Shown: in pieces, positions 30,654-40,482 of the stretch
How positions within the stretch are numbered: the stretch's first letter is position 1
Layout of the letters: each line of letters begins with the position of its first letter
Source of the DNA: Trichomonas vaginalis G3
Taxonomy: Eukaryota > Parabasalia > Trichomonadida > Trichomonadidae
Reading direction: 5' to 3'
Assembly (NCBI RefSeq): GCF_026262505.1
Contig: NC_067206.1
Span: 22,149,896-22,213,895 of the forward strand
Length of the DNA: 64,000 nt
The notes under the pieces: model-generated
What the model was told of the DNA's origin: nothing
The model's database searches: none
Seen by the model: only the letters and a program-made list of their open reading frames with translations
Translations under genes and position numbers: made by a program

Positions 30654-30912
30654 TCTATAATCTTACCAAAATACTTGCGATTATTTGTGTTATCCAATAT
30701 TTGTGTAAAAAATTAAAATGAGGACTTCGGGTTATTAACAAAACTATTAATGCAAAAATATTATGAAAAATAGCATCCTCACAATTTGGTAAACCATATA
30801 AGAATGTTTTTTATTTATTTGCAAATCATAATAAAAAAAAATGATTTTAAAGTTATCGAAAATTGTTACATATTTATTTTTACACAAAATAGTCAAATAA
30901 AACCATTGTCAA

Positions 30913-32034
30913 TTAATTAATTTGAGGTGGGCAAGCAAGAGAAGCTACGTAAGAGAAATCAGCAATTCTCTGTATTGGTGTCGGTGCAACCGATCCAACA
31001 GAGTCCATTGCTGGTTCTGCAGTAAATTCTTGGTCGAAATTGGAAACATCTTTCTTGCTCTTAATCGGAGGTTTGTAAGAAGGAACATATGACTTTGTGA
31101 GTACTTTATCCCAATCAATTCCGTTGAAGAAAGGATGTTTGATGATATCTTCGTATGCGTAACGTTTTCTGTCTCTCTTTTGAAGGAGACCTGTAATTAA
31201 ACTGCAAACATCTGGATCTGCGCCCTTTGGAAAGACAACAGGATCCATTAATATCCTTGTAAACATTCTCGAGGTATTTTGATGGAAGAATGGCGTTGTT
31301 TGGAAGAGCATCTCGTAAAGTAATATGCCAAGTGTCCACCAGTCAACAGCTGGCCCGTAATTAACGCGAGATATAACTTCTGGAGCCAAATATTCGTTTG
31401 TTCCGCAGAAAGTCTTTGTTACTTCGGACTGTGATAAGTCCTTTGCAAATCCGAAGTCGGTAAGCTTAATATGGCCGTCTTGAGCGAGTAATATGTTTTC
31501 CGGCTTCAAATCTCGATAAATTATGTCATTTTGATGGAGGAAGTGAAGAGCTGTGACTATTTCGGCTGCGTATATCCTTGCATCTTCAAGAGGAACAGCT
31601 CCATTCGTCGACATATAGTTAAACATTTCTCCGCCGGGAACGTACTCCAAAACTAAGTAGAATTTGGTTGCATTCTGAAATGCATAGAAAAGTTTGACAA
31701 TGAACGGATTTGAAGCATTAATTAAAGTATTTCTTTCAGAAAGCATTGTATGGACTTTTCCTGCAAGCGCAAGGCGTTTCTTGTGAACAGATTTGATGGC
31801 GAAAAGTTCTCCTGAGTCTATCTTCTCGGCCAACATAACTTTTCCGTAATTTCCACGGCCTAAGACGGAGAGGACTTTAAACGACTCAATTGTGAGAGAC
31901 TGGTGTGTGTATGTGCAAGATCTTAACGCGTGGATCCATTGGAGCAACGATTCCGTGGATGGAGCTCTGAAATATAATGGTTCAGTGCTGCCTTCTGTTT
32001 CGATTGAAAATTTGCATGAATCAATAGATTCCAT
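30913..32034 (-). CDS. AGC-family protein kinase with PH domain (AKT-like)
   Basis: Host gene. Taken from ATG 32034 the product has 373 residues. Residues 1-42 are the second half of a PH domain (LQWIHALRSC is its final helix). The kinase domain has GRGNYGKV at 59-66, the ATP-binding Lys in AIKS at 81, YRDLKPEN at 173-180, DFG at 193-195, Thr208 in TFCGT and APE at 218-220. The C-tail has an AGC turn-type motif (EFTAEP) and a hydrophobic motif (ADFSY). In the frame of the kinase a full PH start is readable upstream to about 32170, but an ATG at 32171 is one base out of frame at an A-run. This is either a sequencing error or a real frameshift. It lies about 17 bp after the gene at 32188. Confidence 0.9.
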   Translation of the reverse strand: MESIDSCKFSIETEGSTEPLYFRAPSTESLLQWIHALRSCTYTHQSLTIESFKVLSVLGRGNYGKVMLAEKIDSGELFAIKSVHKKRLALAGKVHTMLSERNTLINASNPFIVKLFYAFQNATKFYLVLEYVPGGEMFNYMSTNGAVPLEDARIYAAEIVTALHFLHQNDIIYRDLKPENILLAQDGHIKLTDFGFAKDLSQSEVTKTFCGTNEYLAPEVISRVNYGPAVDWWTLGILLYEMLFQTTPFFHQNTSRMFTRILMDPVVFPKGADPDVCSLITGLLQKRDRKRYAYEDIIKHPFFNGIDWDKVLTKSYVPSYKPPIKSKKDVSNFDQEFTAEPAMDSVGSVAPTPIQRIADFSYVASLACPPQIN

Positions 32035-32187
32035 TTGAATTTTTGTGGTTTCTTGGACGTTTAATGTTAGTTCTTTGGCATTAAGTGTATCATCTCTGAA
32101 TAAACGAAATTCAGAGCCTTGAAGTGTGGCCCATTTCTTTGTATAGATTCCGATTTTTCCCTTTTTAACATGATGCTTTTATTAATT

Positions 32188-34038
32188 TTATTCAAATGTT
32201 GCTCCATCAATTGCAAAATCATCAGGTTTTGGCTCAACTTCCATTCCAAAGAATTGGTGTTGCTTCTCCTGCCTCTCTTCTGGATTATTCTTAGTTCCAA
32301 GGAAGAATTCATCTTCAGCTTGAATATCACCGGTTTCGATACTGACTGATTCACCAGAATCTTCAATAGCTGGCCAATCGTCGACGTAAGGAACTTGAGC
32401 ATCTTCTTGATCGGATTCTTCCTTCTTCGGAAGAATCAACCAAATAACGAGGGCTAAGATTACACCAAGGAACAACATGACTAAGACTGATGCAACAACA
32501 ATGAGGACCCACCTCTTATCAATGATGATTCTGAAACCTTGATTAGCTCCAACCTGAGCTCCGTTTGGATTTTCTGGTACTGGGACAACTGGCTCTTGAG
32601 TTGGCTTTTCAGGCTCTGGTGTTGGGTCTGCTTTCATATATTGAGTCTTATATTTAACAACGACAGTTCTATATGGACTGATTGAACTTAATTTGATAGT
32701 GTTGTCACCAAGTTTCTGGCATGTTGTTCCAGCTGGCGTGAAGAAGCATTCAGTAACATCTTTGAAACCAATCAAATAAGCACCATAGCAAACACCGGAT
32801 CCATCTCTGTCGCACCATGATGCATAATATGAACTTGGTGTGTCATTTTGATGCTGGAAGCCGTTTGCTAAGAATGACTTATTGAAGAACAATTGTTTAT
32901 ATGTTTGAGCATATTTGGCTGTAACAAAAAGATCATCGTAAACATCATATTCATCTGCAGGAACTGCGAAGGATGGAACGCATCCAAGGACTATGCATTG
33001 AGCGAAAATTTCACCTTCAACTCTGTGATCAACATCCAAAATTCCAAATTTCTTGGATCCAAGTGCGTATCTGTTACCAAAGAGTCTTGTCTTCTGGGCA
33101 TTCATGAAGTAATACTGGTTTGGAATTGGCTCACGACGTGGGATTTCAAGATCTAATCTATCGAGATGATAATCAATTAGATTGACAATTTGGGGTGGGA
33201 TGTTTGGCATTGTAATCATGATACTCTTTCCTGGGTACTTCTCGCGGACTGTCTTAACAAATGCAAAGAGCTCCATAACTTTTGAATAAGATTGACTTTG
33301 GGTTACTGGGTCAATGAGAAGATATTTCGTATATGTTGCTGCATTTGTTGTATCTGTAATGATACTATGGGCATCAAGAGCATATACGTTGATACCATCG
33401 TAATCAAATGTTTCGGCCTCTGCTCCAGGAAGGCTTTCACCGATTGTAACCTTCTTATAGTAAAGGAATCTACTATCCTTTGTTCCAGTAAATGATTCCT
33501 TTGAGAGGATTCTGCCCATATAGTTGTCTGCCATTAATGTTTCTTTGCCAGCCCATTGTGATAGATCATTATCGTCAGCAACGAATGCTGCGCCTGGCTG
33601 TGCTTCTGGCTTATCATAGATGTCATTTAGACTTGTGTGCCAAGCTTCAGCAGCAGCATGATACGAACTAACTTGTTTTTCAACGATCAAGTAGGTCAGA
33701 GTGAACTTCTCAAGAGGTCTCATCGATATGAACATGCATTGATATGGAACTCCCTCGTCTGTTTCAGAATTAGCAAATGTCCAATAATGAATAAAGTCGT
33801 TTTCGTAGACATCTATACCTACAACGTGAGTGGAGTTTGCAATGAATGGAACGATCATCTCACGAATGTTACTGTCAAAATTCTGGGTGTTGTGATCTTG
33901 TGTATTTGTGTCAATTTGATAAGCATTGAGAACTGGAATCGTTGATACCATTATGGAATCGCCTGGATTTATTTCAAGTGATGCGCGCTTAACACCGGGC
34001 TTAACTTCTGTTAATGTTCCTTCTTGGTAATCTGCCAA
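32188..34038 (-). CDS. Single-pass membrane protein with large outer domain
   Basis: Host gene of about 616 codons. Most of the product is a ~500-residue domain without family resemblance that I know, with Cys residues in its last third. A Pro-rich stalk (PEPEKPTQEPVVPVPENP), one transmembrane segment near 508-533 (VLIVVASVLVMLFLGVILAL) and an acidic cytoplasmic tail of ~80 residues follow. No in-frame ATG lies at the 5' end and no signal peptide is seen. The nearest upstream ATG (about 34047) is one base out of frame across a CCC run, so the start is uncertain. It lies just upstream of the kinase gene on the same strand. Confidence 0.7.
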   Translation of the reverse strand: MADYQEGTLTEVKPGVKRASLEINPGDSIMVSTIPVLNAYQIDTNTQDHNTQNFDSNIREMIVPFIANSTHVVGIDVYENDFIHYWTFANSETDEGVPYQCMFISMRPLEKFTLTYLIVEKQVSSYHAAAEAWHTSLNDIYDKPEAQPGAAFVADDNDLSQWAGKETLMADNYMGRILSKESFTGTKDSRFLYYKKVTIGESLPGAEAETFDYDGINVYALDAHSIITDTTNAATYTKYLLIDPVTQSQSYSKVMELFAFVKTVREKYPGKSIMITMPNIPPQIVNLIDYHLDRLDLEIPRREPIPNQYYFMNAQKTRLFGNRYALGSKKFGILDVDHRVEGEIFAQCIVLGCVPSFAVPADEYDVYDDLFVTAKYAQTYKQLFFNKSFLANGFQHQNDTPSSYYASWCDRDGSGVCYGAYLIGFKDVTECFFTPAGTTCQKLGDNTIKLSSISPYRTVVVKYKTQYMKADPTPEPEKPTQEPVVPVPENPNGAQVGANQGFRIIIDKRWVLIVVASVLVMLFLGVILALVIWLILPKKEESDQEDAQVPYVDDWPAIEDSGESVSIETGDIQAEDEFFLGTKNNPEERQEKQHQFFGMEVEPKPDDFAIDGATFE

Positions 34039-34049
34039 GGGTCATTATT

Positions 34050-35282
34050 GATTTTGTAATTTAATCGTTATCGTCTTTTTCTAAACGTGCATTTTTTGCT
34101 TTCGGAGCTATTGAACATACATTGGCCCTTACCAGCAATTGAAAACTATTTTTCATTATCAACAATTACATTACTCCGAGTTATTCATCAATCAATGAAA
34201 ATCGATATATAGTCCATACTTCAATTTACAATATTGGCAAGTCCAATTTCACTTGGCATATTTAACTCATATAGAAAAACCAGTTGGAATCGGCAAAATT
34301 ATCTTTAATTCCATACATAAGAAAAAAAAATTATAAAGTTCTTCAATAATAGCAAAATAATAGTTTAAATAGATTTACAAGTATCGCCCATCTACTTTTG
34401 ATATAATTCACATATTAAATGTAGAAAACTGGTTTAAAATAAATATTTCAAAAGTTCGAAAACGATTTATGAAAAAATAACGTGATGACATTTACTAAAT
34501 TTGCTCTGTATTAAAGTATCGATGATAGAAAGAGCATATTTTGTAAATATTTCAAAAATATTTAAAAGTCGGAGAAATTGTATTGTAATGTACTATAATT
34601 ATGTTACAAATCCGATTCAATACTAATCCTTCGCTATTGAAGTTGTTTTGAGAAGGATATTCTCTAAATTCTTGATAAATCTTTAAAATCTAGAGTAATC
34701 GTTTTGTAAACTTAACAAAACTAAAATGTATACCAATAGATTGGCATTTTCTACGTTTTCAAAGTGAGAGAGTGTAAATTCTTTTTTTTATCCTATTAAG
34801 GTTTTTAAAAAATTTAATTAACTTAATTTATATGATCTGAAATATATGACAAGTTAATATGGAGAATTCTTTCAACCCAATTTCAATTTATTGAATTTTC
34901 TATTCGAATTCAAAAATTTTCCCAAGAAGAAAAAATAATTAGGAAATTTAATATGTTAATACATAAAATATTTTATTTATTCAAAGAATTCAATTTTCTA
35001 TTGGATCAAAAAACTTGTGTTAAAGTTCGTATTTTAAGATAACTATACTTTTAGAAGCTGTTTTTATTTTTTTCACCGGGATTTTATTAATTTAATTCTT
35101 TCAAAATTTGAATCTTATTGTATATCACCGGACTATGATCATAATAGAGTTGCAATCTCTAATTATAGCCACATTAGTACTCGTGGGTCGATATATCATG
35201 GGAGATACAAAATTATTTGAATTTTCTTTTATTTTTTTTAAAAAATATTAAAAAAAGTAAATAAATAACTAACAACACAGCA
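34050..35282. other. 1.2 kb AT-rich spacer
   Basis: No gene is supported here. It should hold the promoter of the membrane-protein gene and one end of the MULE whose transposase begins at 35283. I could not find a terminal inverted repeat matching the 59700-62000 side. Confidence 0.4.
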
Positions 35283-36689
35283 TCACTTTTCGTAAAATGC
35301 TTTAATCCTAGTCCTTTTTCCCCTTAATTTTTCAATCTCTCCCAGGTTGAAATTTATTCCGGGAATTTTTAAAGATGCTTGGTCAACATAAAATTTCATT
35401 AAATCTTCCACAGGAGTCATAAACTCTGAACATTTGAAGCGAGCATGAACTGCATCATTCAAATTTTTAAGAAGATTTTTGTTCGAAAAGTGATTCAATA
35501 CGGCGATTACATGAATACAAGGTAATCCGTATAATTCGATGTGCTTACATGTGCATGAATATTGTGAATCTGACATAATTTTTACGCAATATGTATAGCG
35601 ACCAAAAGTTGCATAATATAATTCTTGAATTGGATCATATAATACCGAGCTAAACATATCTGAATGTTTCAAAGTTTCATTTAGATTTTTGATAATATTA
35701 TCTGATTTAAAATCACCTGTTAAAACATTTTTAACAAGATTGAATTCATGTTCAATGAGACGGATAATTAGTTCGGCGGGTTCATATGTATCCCATTTAT
35801 CTTTAATTTCGGCATTAAGGGATTCAATAAGAGATGTTGTGAGTATGCCAGCGGTGTAGTCAGCGAATCCTTCAAATGGGTTAATACTATCTAAGTACTT
35901 AAAGAGATCCTGATTATTTTCGCGGTTTGGATATTCCTCTTGTAAACGAGTTTCTAACTTTTTAATCAAGTCAATTCGTTTTTGAGGATGGTCTGCGTAA
36001 GCGACTTCAACAATTTCGGAATAGACATTGATGTATTCCCTTTTTGTTGCAAAATGACGTAAGCAAAATTTATGATCGCAAGAAAAGCCTGATTCTCTAA
36101 CAGCAGCTATAATTGCCGGACCTTGATCGGAATAAATATTCTTGAATCTGCTTGGTGGAATAAAAGATTTCAATTTAGTGAGCATATCCTTAATTGTTAT
36201 CGTATTTTCACTAACAGACCATGCAAATGCAATAGGGATAAGTCTATTATTTGGTGCAGGTGTACCAATAATGAGTAAGTTTCCTTTTTTAATACAAAAT
36301 AAAAACGTTCCATCAATTTGAATTATTCCGCAAAAAGCTTGTGTTTGCATGTAAAAATGAGTTATTGGAGGAATTACAATAAATGAATAAATTTGAAAGT
36401 CTTTTGAATTTTCAGGTAATTCATCACCTTTCTTAAATGTATGCAATTCAATTTCATTGTTAACTTCTTTAACTAAAATCATTTCGCAGAATCCTTGTTC
36501 GATTTTGTTTATGATTGAAAAAATTGTTGAGAAATAATTGTAAGATTGAATTCTATCCCCTTTTGTGGTTCCTTTAAGTTTATTTACTATATTATGGAAC
36601 ATCGTATAAGTTGCATTGGGAATATTCAATTCTTTTGCAAAAATTTCTTTGCATTGAGGAACATTATCAGAATTTGCTAATTCAAATTA
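35283..36689 (-). pseudogene. MULE transposase, catalytic and SWIM part
   Basis: About 465 codons, open throughout. Catalytic segments are QIDGTFLF (first Asp), IYSDQGPAII (second Asp), a CLRHF zinc-type motif and SLIESLNAEIKDKW (Glu). Near the C-terminus, CTCKHIELYGLPCIH is a SWIM zinc finger. This order is that of Mutator-like transposases. The N-terminal part of the same gene lies at 59221-59688, on the far side of Polinton 2, which inserted into the coding sequence. Confidence 0.85.
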
Positions 36690-36891
36690 ATACACCTTTC
36701 AAGTGTACGGAGGCACTGCGCACCTACTTACCCATTATATGTGAATTTGACACTTTACAAAACCGTTAACGTATATTTTACAACACAAACGACAACATTA
36801 ACTTAACCTTAAATATTTACAAAGCCACCAACCACTTCACCTCACTAACGTTTTCACAAACGACTTCACTAATGTAAAAAAATAAACGTTC

Positions 36892-37212
36892 TCACTTACA
36901 AAAGTATTGCAACTCCTCCCATTGCTGTGCTTCACATAACAGCTCATAATCTTCTGACTCACTTTCTTCTTCATATAGGTCAAAGTCACTGTCAAAATAA
37001 ATGTTAGTAAGTTTTGACAAAGCTAATGAAACATGTTTACCGTTTGTATCGTATGCTTGTATAAACTTTCCATTCTTCATTCCTTCATAAACGCTCAAAC
37101 TAACTTTACCCTTTCTCCCTCGTATCTGATAGAATGTATTTTCACGAGGAACGAAGAACAAATTCTTGAACTCATGACCGTTGTAGTTTGTTATCTCAAT
37201 AGTTTTCGTCAT
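36892..37212 (-). CDS. TIR-encoded small protein, left copy
   Basis: 106 residues, intact. The first ~75 residues (TKTIEITNYNGHEFKNLFF, then YDTNGKHVSLALSKLTNIYF) match the C-terminal domain of the HNH endonuclease at 17164-17739. An acidic tail (YEEESESEDYELL) follows. This is therefore a stand-alone version of what is probably a DNA-binding accessory domain. The right-arm copy at 58696-59016 differs mainly in a four-residue patch (EGMK here, DYKH there) and near the last residues. Its place inside the TIR suggests a role in recognising element ends; this is inference. Confidence 0.7.
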   Translation of the reverse strand: MTKTIEITNYNGHEFKNLFFVPRENTFYQIRGRKGKVSLSVYEGMKNGKFIQAYDTNGKHVSLALSKLTNIYFDSDFDLYEEESESEDYELLCEAQQWEELQYFCK

Positions 37213-37299
37213 TTATATAAAAATAAAATAAAAAATAAACTTAAAAATTAATGATATCACCACCCCCACACGTATGAAAACATAGCACAAAAATAAATT

Positions 37300-37355
37300 T
37301 AGGCGAAGTGGTGAGATCTCACCTCTTTTTTCACCTGTTTTTTCACCCTGTTGAA
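37300..37355 (+). repeat. GATC-centred hairpin, GGTGA type, in left TIR
   Basis: Follows AAAATAAATTTA. The words are GGCGAA, GGTGAGATCTCACC, TTTCACC and TTCACC, then the conserved CTGTTGAATTCATTGC. The right arm has the same frame with GGTTAGA-type words. The palindrome GTGAGATCTCAC lies at 37311-37322. Confidence 0.85.
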
Positions 37356-37364
37356 TTCATTGCT

Positions 37365-37601
37365 TTATAACTCTCTTCCTTTCTCCAACTCTTCTAACTT
37401 CTTCCTAAGTTTAGCAATGTTGTCCTCATGAAATTTAATCTTTCTCAAAATTCCTTCTTTATCTAATGGTTGCTTTATCTTTCTAAACTGAACTCTACCA
37501 TCCTTCATAGTATGAATGTAAAAACCTTCTGGAATAGTTCCTGATTTAATGTATTCTACCAAAAACTTTTGTTTCATTGCTTCAGTGACTTTAGTCGTCA
37601 T
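37365..37601 (-). CDS. Small Polinton protein with shared beta motif
   Basis: 78 residues from ATG 37601. It contains GFYIHTMKDGRVQFRKIKQP, the same beta motif as in the proteins at 39739-40173 and 17997-18581, followed by a short coiled coil (DNIAKLRKKLEELEKG). Its 3' end lies inside the TIR. Function unknown. Confidence 0.55.
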   Translation of the reverse strand: MTTKVTEAMKQKFLVEYIKSGTIPEGFYIHTMKDGRVQFRKIKQPLDKEGILRKIKFHEDNIAKLRKKLEELEKGREL

Positions 37602-37648
37602 TTCAATCAAATAAAAATTTTAATATTAAATAAAAATAACGTTATTTT

Positions 37649-38107
37649 TCAGTAAGGAAACGCAGGAGTTTTACGATTTATTTGAGGAGTAGGTTCTGGT
37701 TTAAATGTTGGAGTCGGTTTAGGAGTTGACTTTTGAACAGGAGTTTGTACTTCCATAGGTTCAGGAGTCATTGAAGTTTTTGCTTGTGAAGGCGTTGGTT
37801 TTGGCGAAGGTGTTGGAGTTTGTTTAACTTCAGCTACTTCAGTATTATTTACAACATTTGCTTTATTTCTTTTCAACATCATAACTGCTCCTGCTGTAGC
37901 TAGCAAACCTAGTGGGAGACCATATCTTATATAAGGACTTGACCAAATGCTATTTTTGACAGGAGCTGGTGGAACACCTAACCTTGGTGAGACTGCTCTT
38001 TGCCATTGTGCAGCTCGTAAGAAATATTCAATAGGTGCTCCATAATCGTTTGGTAAAGTTTGTTTCATAGATGGTGAAGGTTCACGAGAGCTTGATGAAG
38101 AACTCAT
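37649..38107 (-). CDS. Pro-rich single-pass membrane protein
   Basis: 152 residues. An N-terminal Ser-rich part and a juxtamembrane region are followed by one hydrophobic segment near residues 57-77 (YGLPLGLLATAGAVMMLKR) and a tail of TPKPTP-type repeats. No family recognised. Located just downstream of the capsid gene on the same strand, it may be a virion membrane or accessory protein. Confidence 0.6.
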   Translation of the reverse strand: MSSSSSSREPSPSMKQTLPNDYGAPIEYFLRAAQWQRAVSPRLGVPPAPVKNSIWSSPYIRYGLPLGLLATAGAVMMLKRNKANVVNNTEVAEVKQTPTPSPKPTPSQAKTSMTPEPMEVQTPVQKSTPKPTPTFKPEPTPQINRKTPAFPY

Positions 38108-38137
38108 GTATAAGCTTTAAAAATAAACGTTCATCCT

Positions 38138-39711
38138 TTATTCCTCACCGTCGTCCGTAGCTAAGTTATAGTCATCTAATCTTATTATGGGGATGCCATT
38201 AGCACGCACCTGAATGGCAAAGCAACAATCCCTCATAAATCCAATAAGTGGCTTTGGTACGTTTTCAGTTGCTAGTTCAATAGGTCCTTTAACAGACAAT
38301 TTGTATGTTATTGGAGCAGTAGATGTTTGACCTTGCTGGAAGCAAAAGTCCACTTCTGTTGGAAAACCACATAAGAAATGTGTGTTGTCATAGCTATCCC
38401 ATTTATGTTCCACACTACCATCATCCACCAATGTCCTCATAACATCTTCATTAAATCCTATCATATCATTGTTTGTATTGCAAGCGTTCGCAACCATTTC
38501 ATAAAATACAGGTCCATATGATTTTTCAGGTTCTGCAGGCATATTTCCATAAGCTCCCATGGAAAGCTGAAGATATTTAAACTTAGGGTTCTCAAAATTA
38601 ACATAATAGTTGTCTTTCTTTCTAAATAGTGCCCAAATACTTTTAACATTAATAGGCGTATAAGCTGCTGTAAATGTTGCACTTGAACTATCTGTATTCT
38701 TTGAGAATGAACCGGCCATAGGAATCCAATCCATAACTTTAACAGGAAAACATAAAGCCTCGTTTGTATAATGTTCTACAAGTTCTGTATAAATGTTAGG
38801 GTCTAAAGAGAATGACTTTGGATGAATGAAACATTCATTAAAATCCATCTTTGTTCGAAATAGTTGCTGGGTTACAGTTGTAATAGTAACTGTTCCACTA
38901 GCTTCTACTGCCTTCGTTATCATAGTGAATGGTTCATTCCATGGAACAAATTTATTTGTCGGTGGATTTGAATCTGAAGCAAATGCAACTTTAAGAGTTG
39001 GATTGAAAGCAATGATATCATTTACAGATATAGATGTGCATTGTAAGGCGTCGCTACTGAACTTTACTTTAAGCTGAATGTTTCCTGCAAAAGCTGGAAT
39101 AAATCGAATAGCTTCTAATGGAAGGAATCTTCTAACAGGAATTCTTAAACGAAGCTTAAAATCAAATGATTTTCCTGCTGTAATTGGACCACTAACAATT
39201 TGTCCTGTTCTGCATGTTCCCGAATGACTCCATACATCTTCATGTCGAGTCTTTGAGAAAACATCTACTTTCTTTATTTGTTCGGTAGTTTGTGAGTTTG
39301 AAGTTATATATGCTTCTTCTCTTGCGTTGTCTTGAGAATATACGATACGACCATTTGCAAGGATTTGATATCCAGCAACTGCATAGAAAGCGTCATCGAA
39401 ACCAATCCAAAATCCTGGTGGGTTTGTTTATTGGAACCTGAACCAATTTCTTTATCTACAATAAATTGACCTTCCATTTTATACGTAATGAATGTATTGT
39501 AAAGGTCCAACATATTTTCACCAGGAGGTGAGAGATTGAATGTTACCCATGTGTTATCTTTAGCAGTTCCAGGTTGTGATGGAATCTTTGCGTCAGAATA
39601 TTTTCTATTAGTGTCACCAATTTGAACTGCATTGTCTATGATATCGAAATATGAGCGAATCTGATGAATATGCTCTGCTGGAGTAAATTCGTTTAGCTGT
39701 TCGTTCTGCAT
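38138..39711 (-). pseudogene. Polinton major capsid protein (fossil)
   Basis: About 524 codons, the same length as the whole capsid gene at 4700-6304, with one or two breaks. The N-terminal part (SYFDIIDNAVQIGDTNRKYS) and a C-terminal part with VKSIWALFRKKDNYYVNFEN, a strand pattern typical of Polinton capsid proteins, are readable. It ends in a short acidic tail (NLATDDGEE). It is strongly diverged from the Polinton 1 protein. A TTTTTATCCGA box precedes the ATG. Confidence 0.65.
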
Positions 39712-39738
39712 GTATTTACTTCGGATAAAAATATCTAT

Positions 39739-40173
39739 TTACTTCATTATTCTCACTCTTCTTCTTGGCATTCGTGGTGGAAGTTGTTTCTTGACATTTT
39801 CAATGAACTGTACATTCTCTTTTGTCTCAACTTCTTTCACTGGTGGGTCAGGGTTCTTTGACTCGGTTTGTTTTTCAATGAAATTCACGAACTTTGCAAT
39901 AAGCTCTTGGTTCGTTATTGAAAGTACATCTGGCTTCTTTTCTTCTGGTTCTATTGACTTTTCAGTTTGAACAGAAGGCGTAACACAGGCTTCGTGGGCT
40001 TCACCCTTGCCATGCACCTTAATGTTGTCGCTTTCTGCATTCGCTAATGGAACCTTTCTTTTTCTTACATATATTTTACCATCTTTACTCTGACTTACGT
40101 AATAGAAAGGATGTTGTATTCCTCTTGCGTCATTTAATATAATAGACTCTCGCTCTGATTTTGACAAGCTCAT
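39739..40173 (-). CDS. Small Polinton protein with shared beta motif
   Basis: 144 residues. It begins SKSERESIILNDARG, then has the beta motif YYVSQSKDGKIYVRKRKVPL shared with 17997-18581 and 37365-37601. An acidic/Pro linker and a strongly basic end (PPRMPRRRVRIMK) follow. A GC-rich GGGTGAAGCCC mini-hairpin (39996-40006) lies in frame within it. It starts 45 bp from the divergent gene at 40219. Confidence 0.6.
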   Translation of the reverse strand: MSLSKSERESIILNDARGIQHPFYYVSQSKDGKIYVRKRKVPLANAESDNIKVHGKGEAHEACVTPSVQTEKSIEPEEKKPDVLSITNQELIAKFVNFIEKQTESKNPDPPVKEVETKENVQFIENVKKQLPPRMPRRRVRIMK

Positions 40174-40218
40174 TTTACATCGGTTAAAGTTTTAATTTTG
40201 TTTTTTATCTGCAGTCAA

Positions 40219-40458
40219 ATGACTCAGACAAGCCCTACGGACAAGACCCAAGGGGTCATAGATGTTGAAGCATTGAAGAAAGAAATTCGTGAGCAAATTT
40301 TATCCGAACTGAAGGAACAAAAACAAGAACAAAAGCCAGAGAGACCAAAGAGAAAACTTAGTGAAAAACAACTTGCTGCATTAGCTGCTGGAAGACAAAA
40401 GAACCCAAGACTACTGGCGAAGAAAGCTAGAGAAGAAGCAAAAGCAAAGAAAGAGTAA
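40219..40458 (+). CDS. Small Lys-rich Polinton protein
   Basis: 79 residues. A helical acidic/basic coiled-coil N-terminal half is followed by KRKLSEKQLAALAAGRQKNP and a Lys/Ala-rich end. The SEKQLAALAAGR pattern resembles a short DNA-binding motif seen in several virus-like elements. It could condense DNA or act as an accessory virion protein. It shares a promoter region with the divergent gene at 40173. Confidence 0.55.
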   Translation: MTQTSPTDKTQGVIDVEALKKEIREQILSELKEQKQEQKPERPKRKLSEKQLAALAAGRQKNPRLLAKKAREEAKAKKE

Positions 40459-40465
40459 ATGGTTT

Positions 40466-40482
40466 ATTTTTATCCGAATTAA
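40466..40482 (+). promoter_or_regulatory. TTTTTATCCGA box before start codon
   Basis: TTTATTTTTATCCGAATTAA directly precedes the ATG at 40483. The same word precedes 9316 and 39711. Confidence 0.4.

Larger units (their letters stand above)
36690..37382 (+). repeat. Polinton 2 left terminal inverted repeat
   Basis: About 693 bp, pairing with 58515-59217. It starts ATACACCTTTCAAGTGTACG and contains a complete small gene (36892-37212). The arms match closely except for a 12-bp patch in that gene, a small length difference in an A/T tract, and the hairpin at 37300-37350, which is of a different sequence type from the one in the right arm. Confidence 0.9.

Noticed and set aside
32067-32402. Separate 111-codon gene upstream of the kinase
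   Set aside because: It overlaps the end of the membrane-protein gene and the out-of-frame start of the PH domain; it is not an independent gene.
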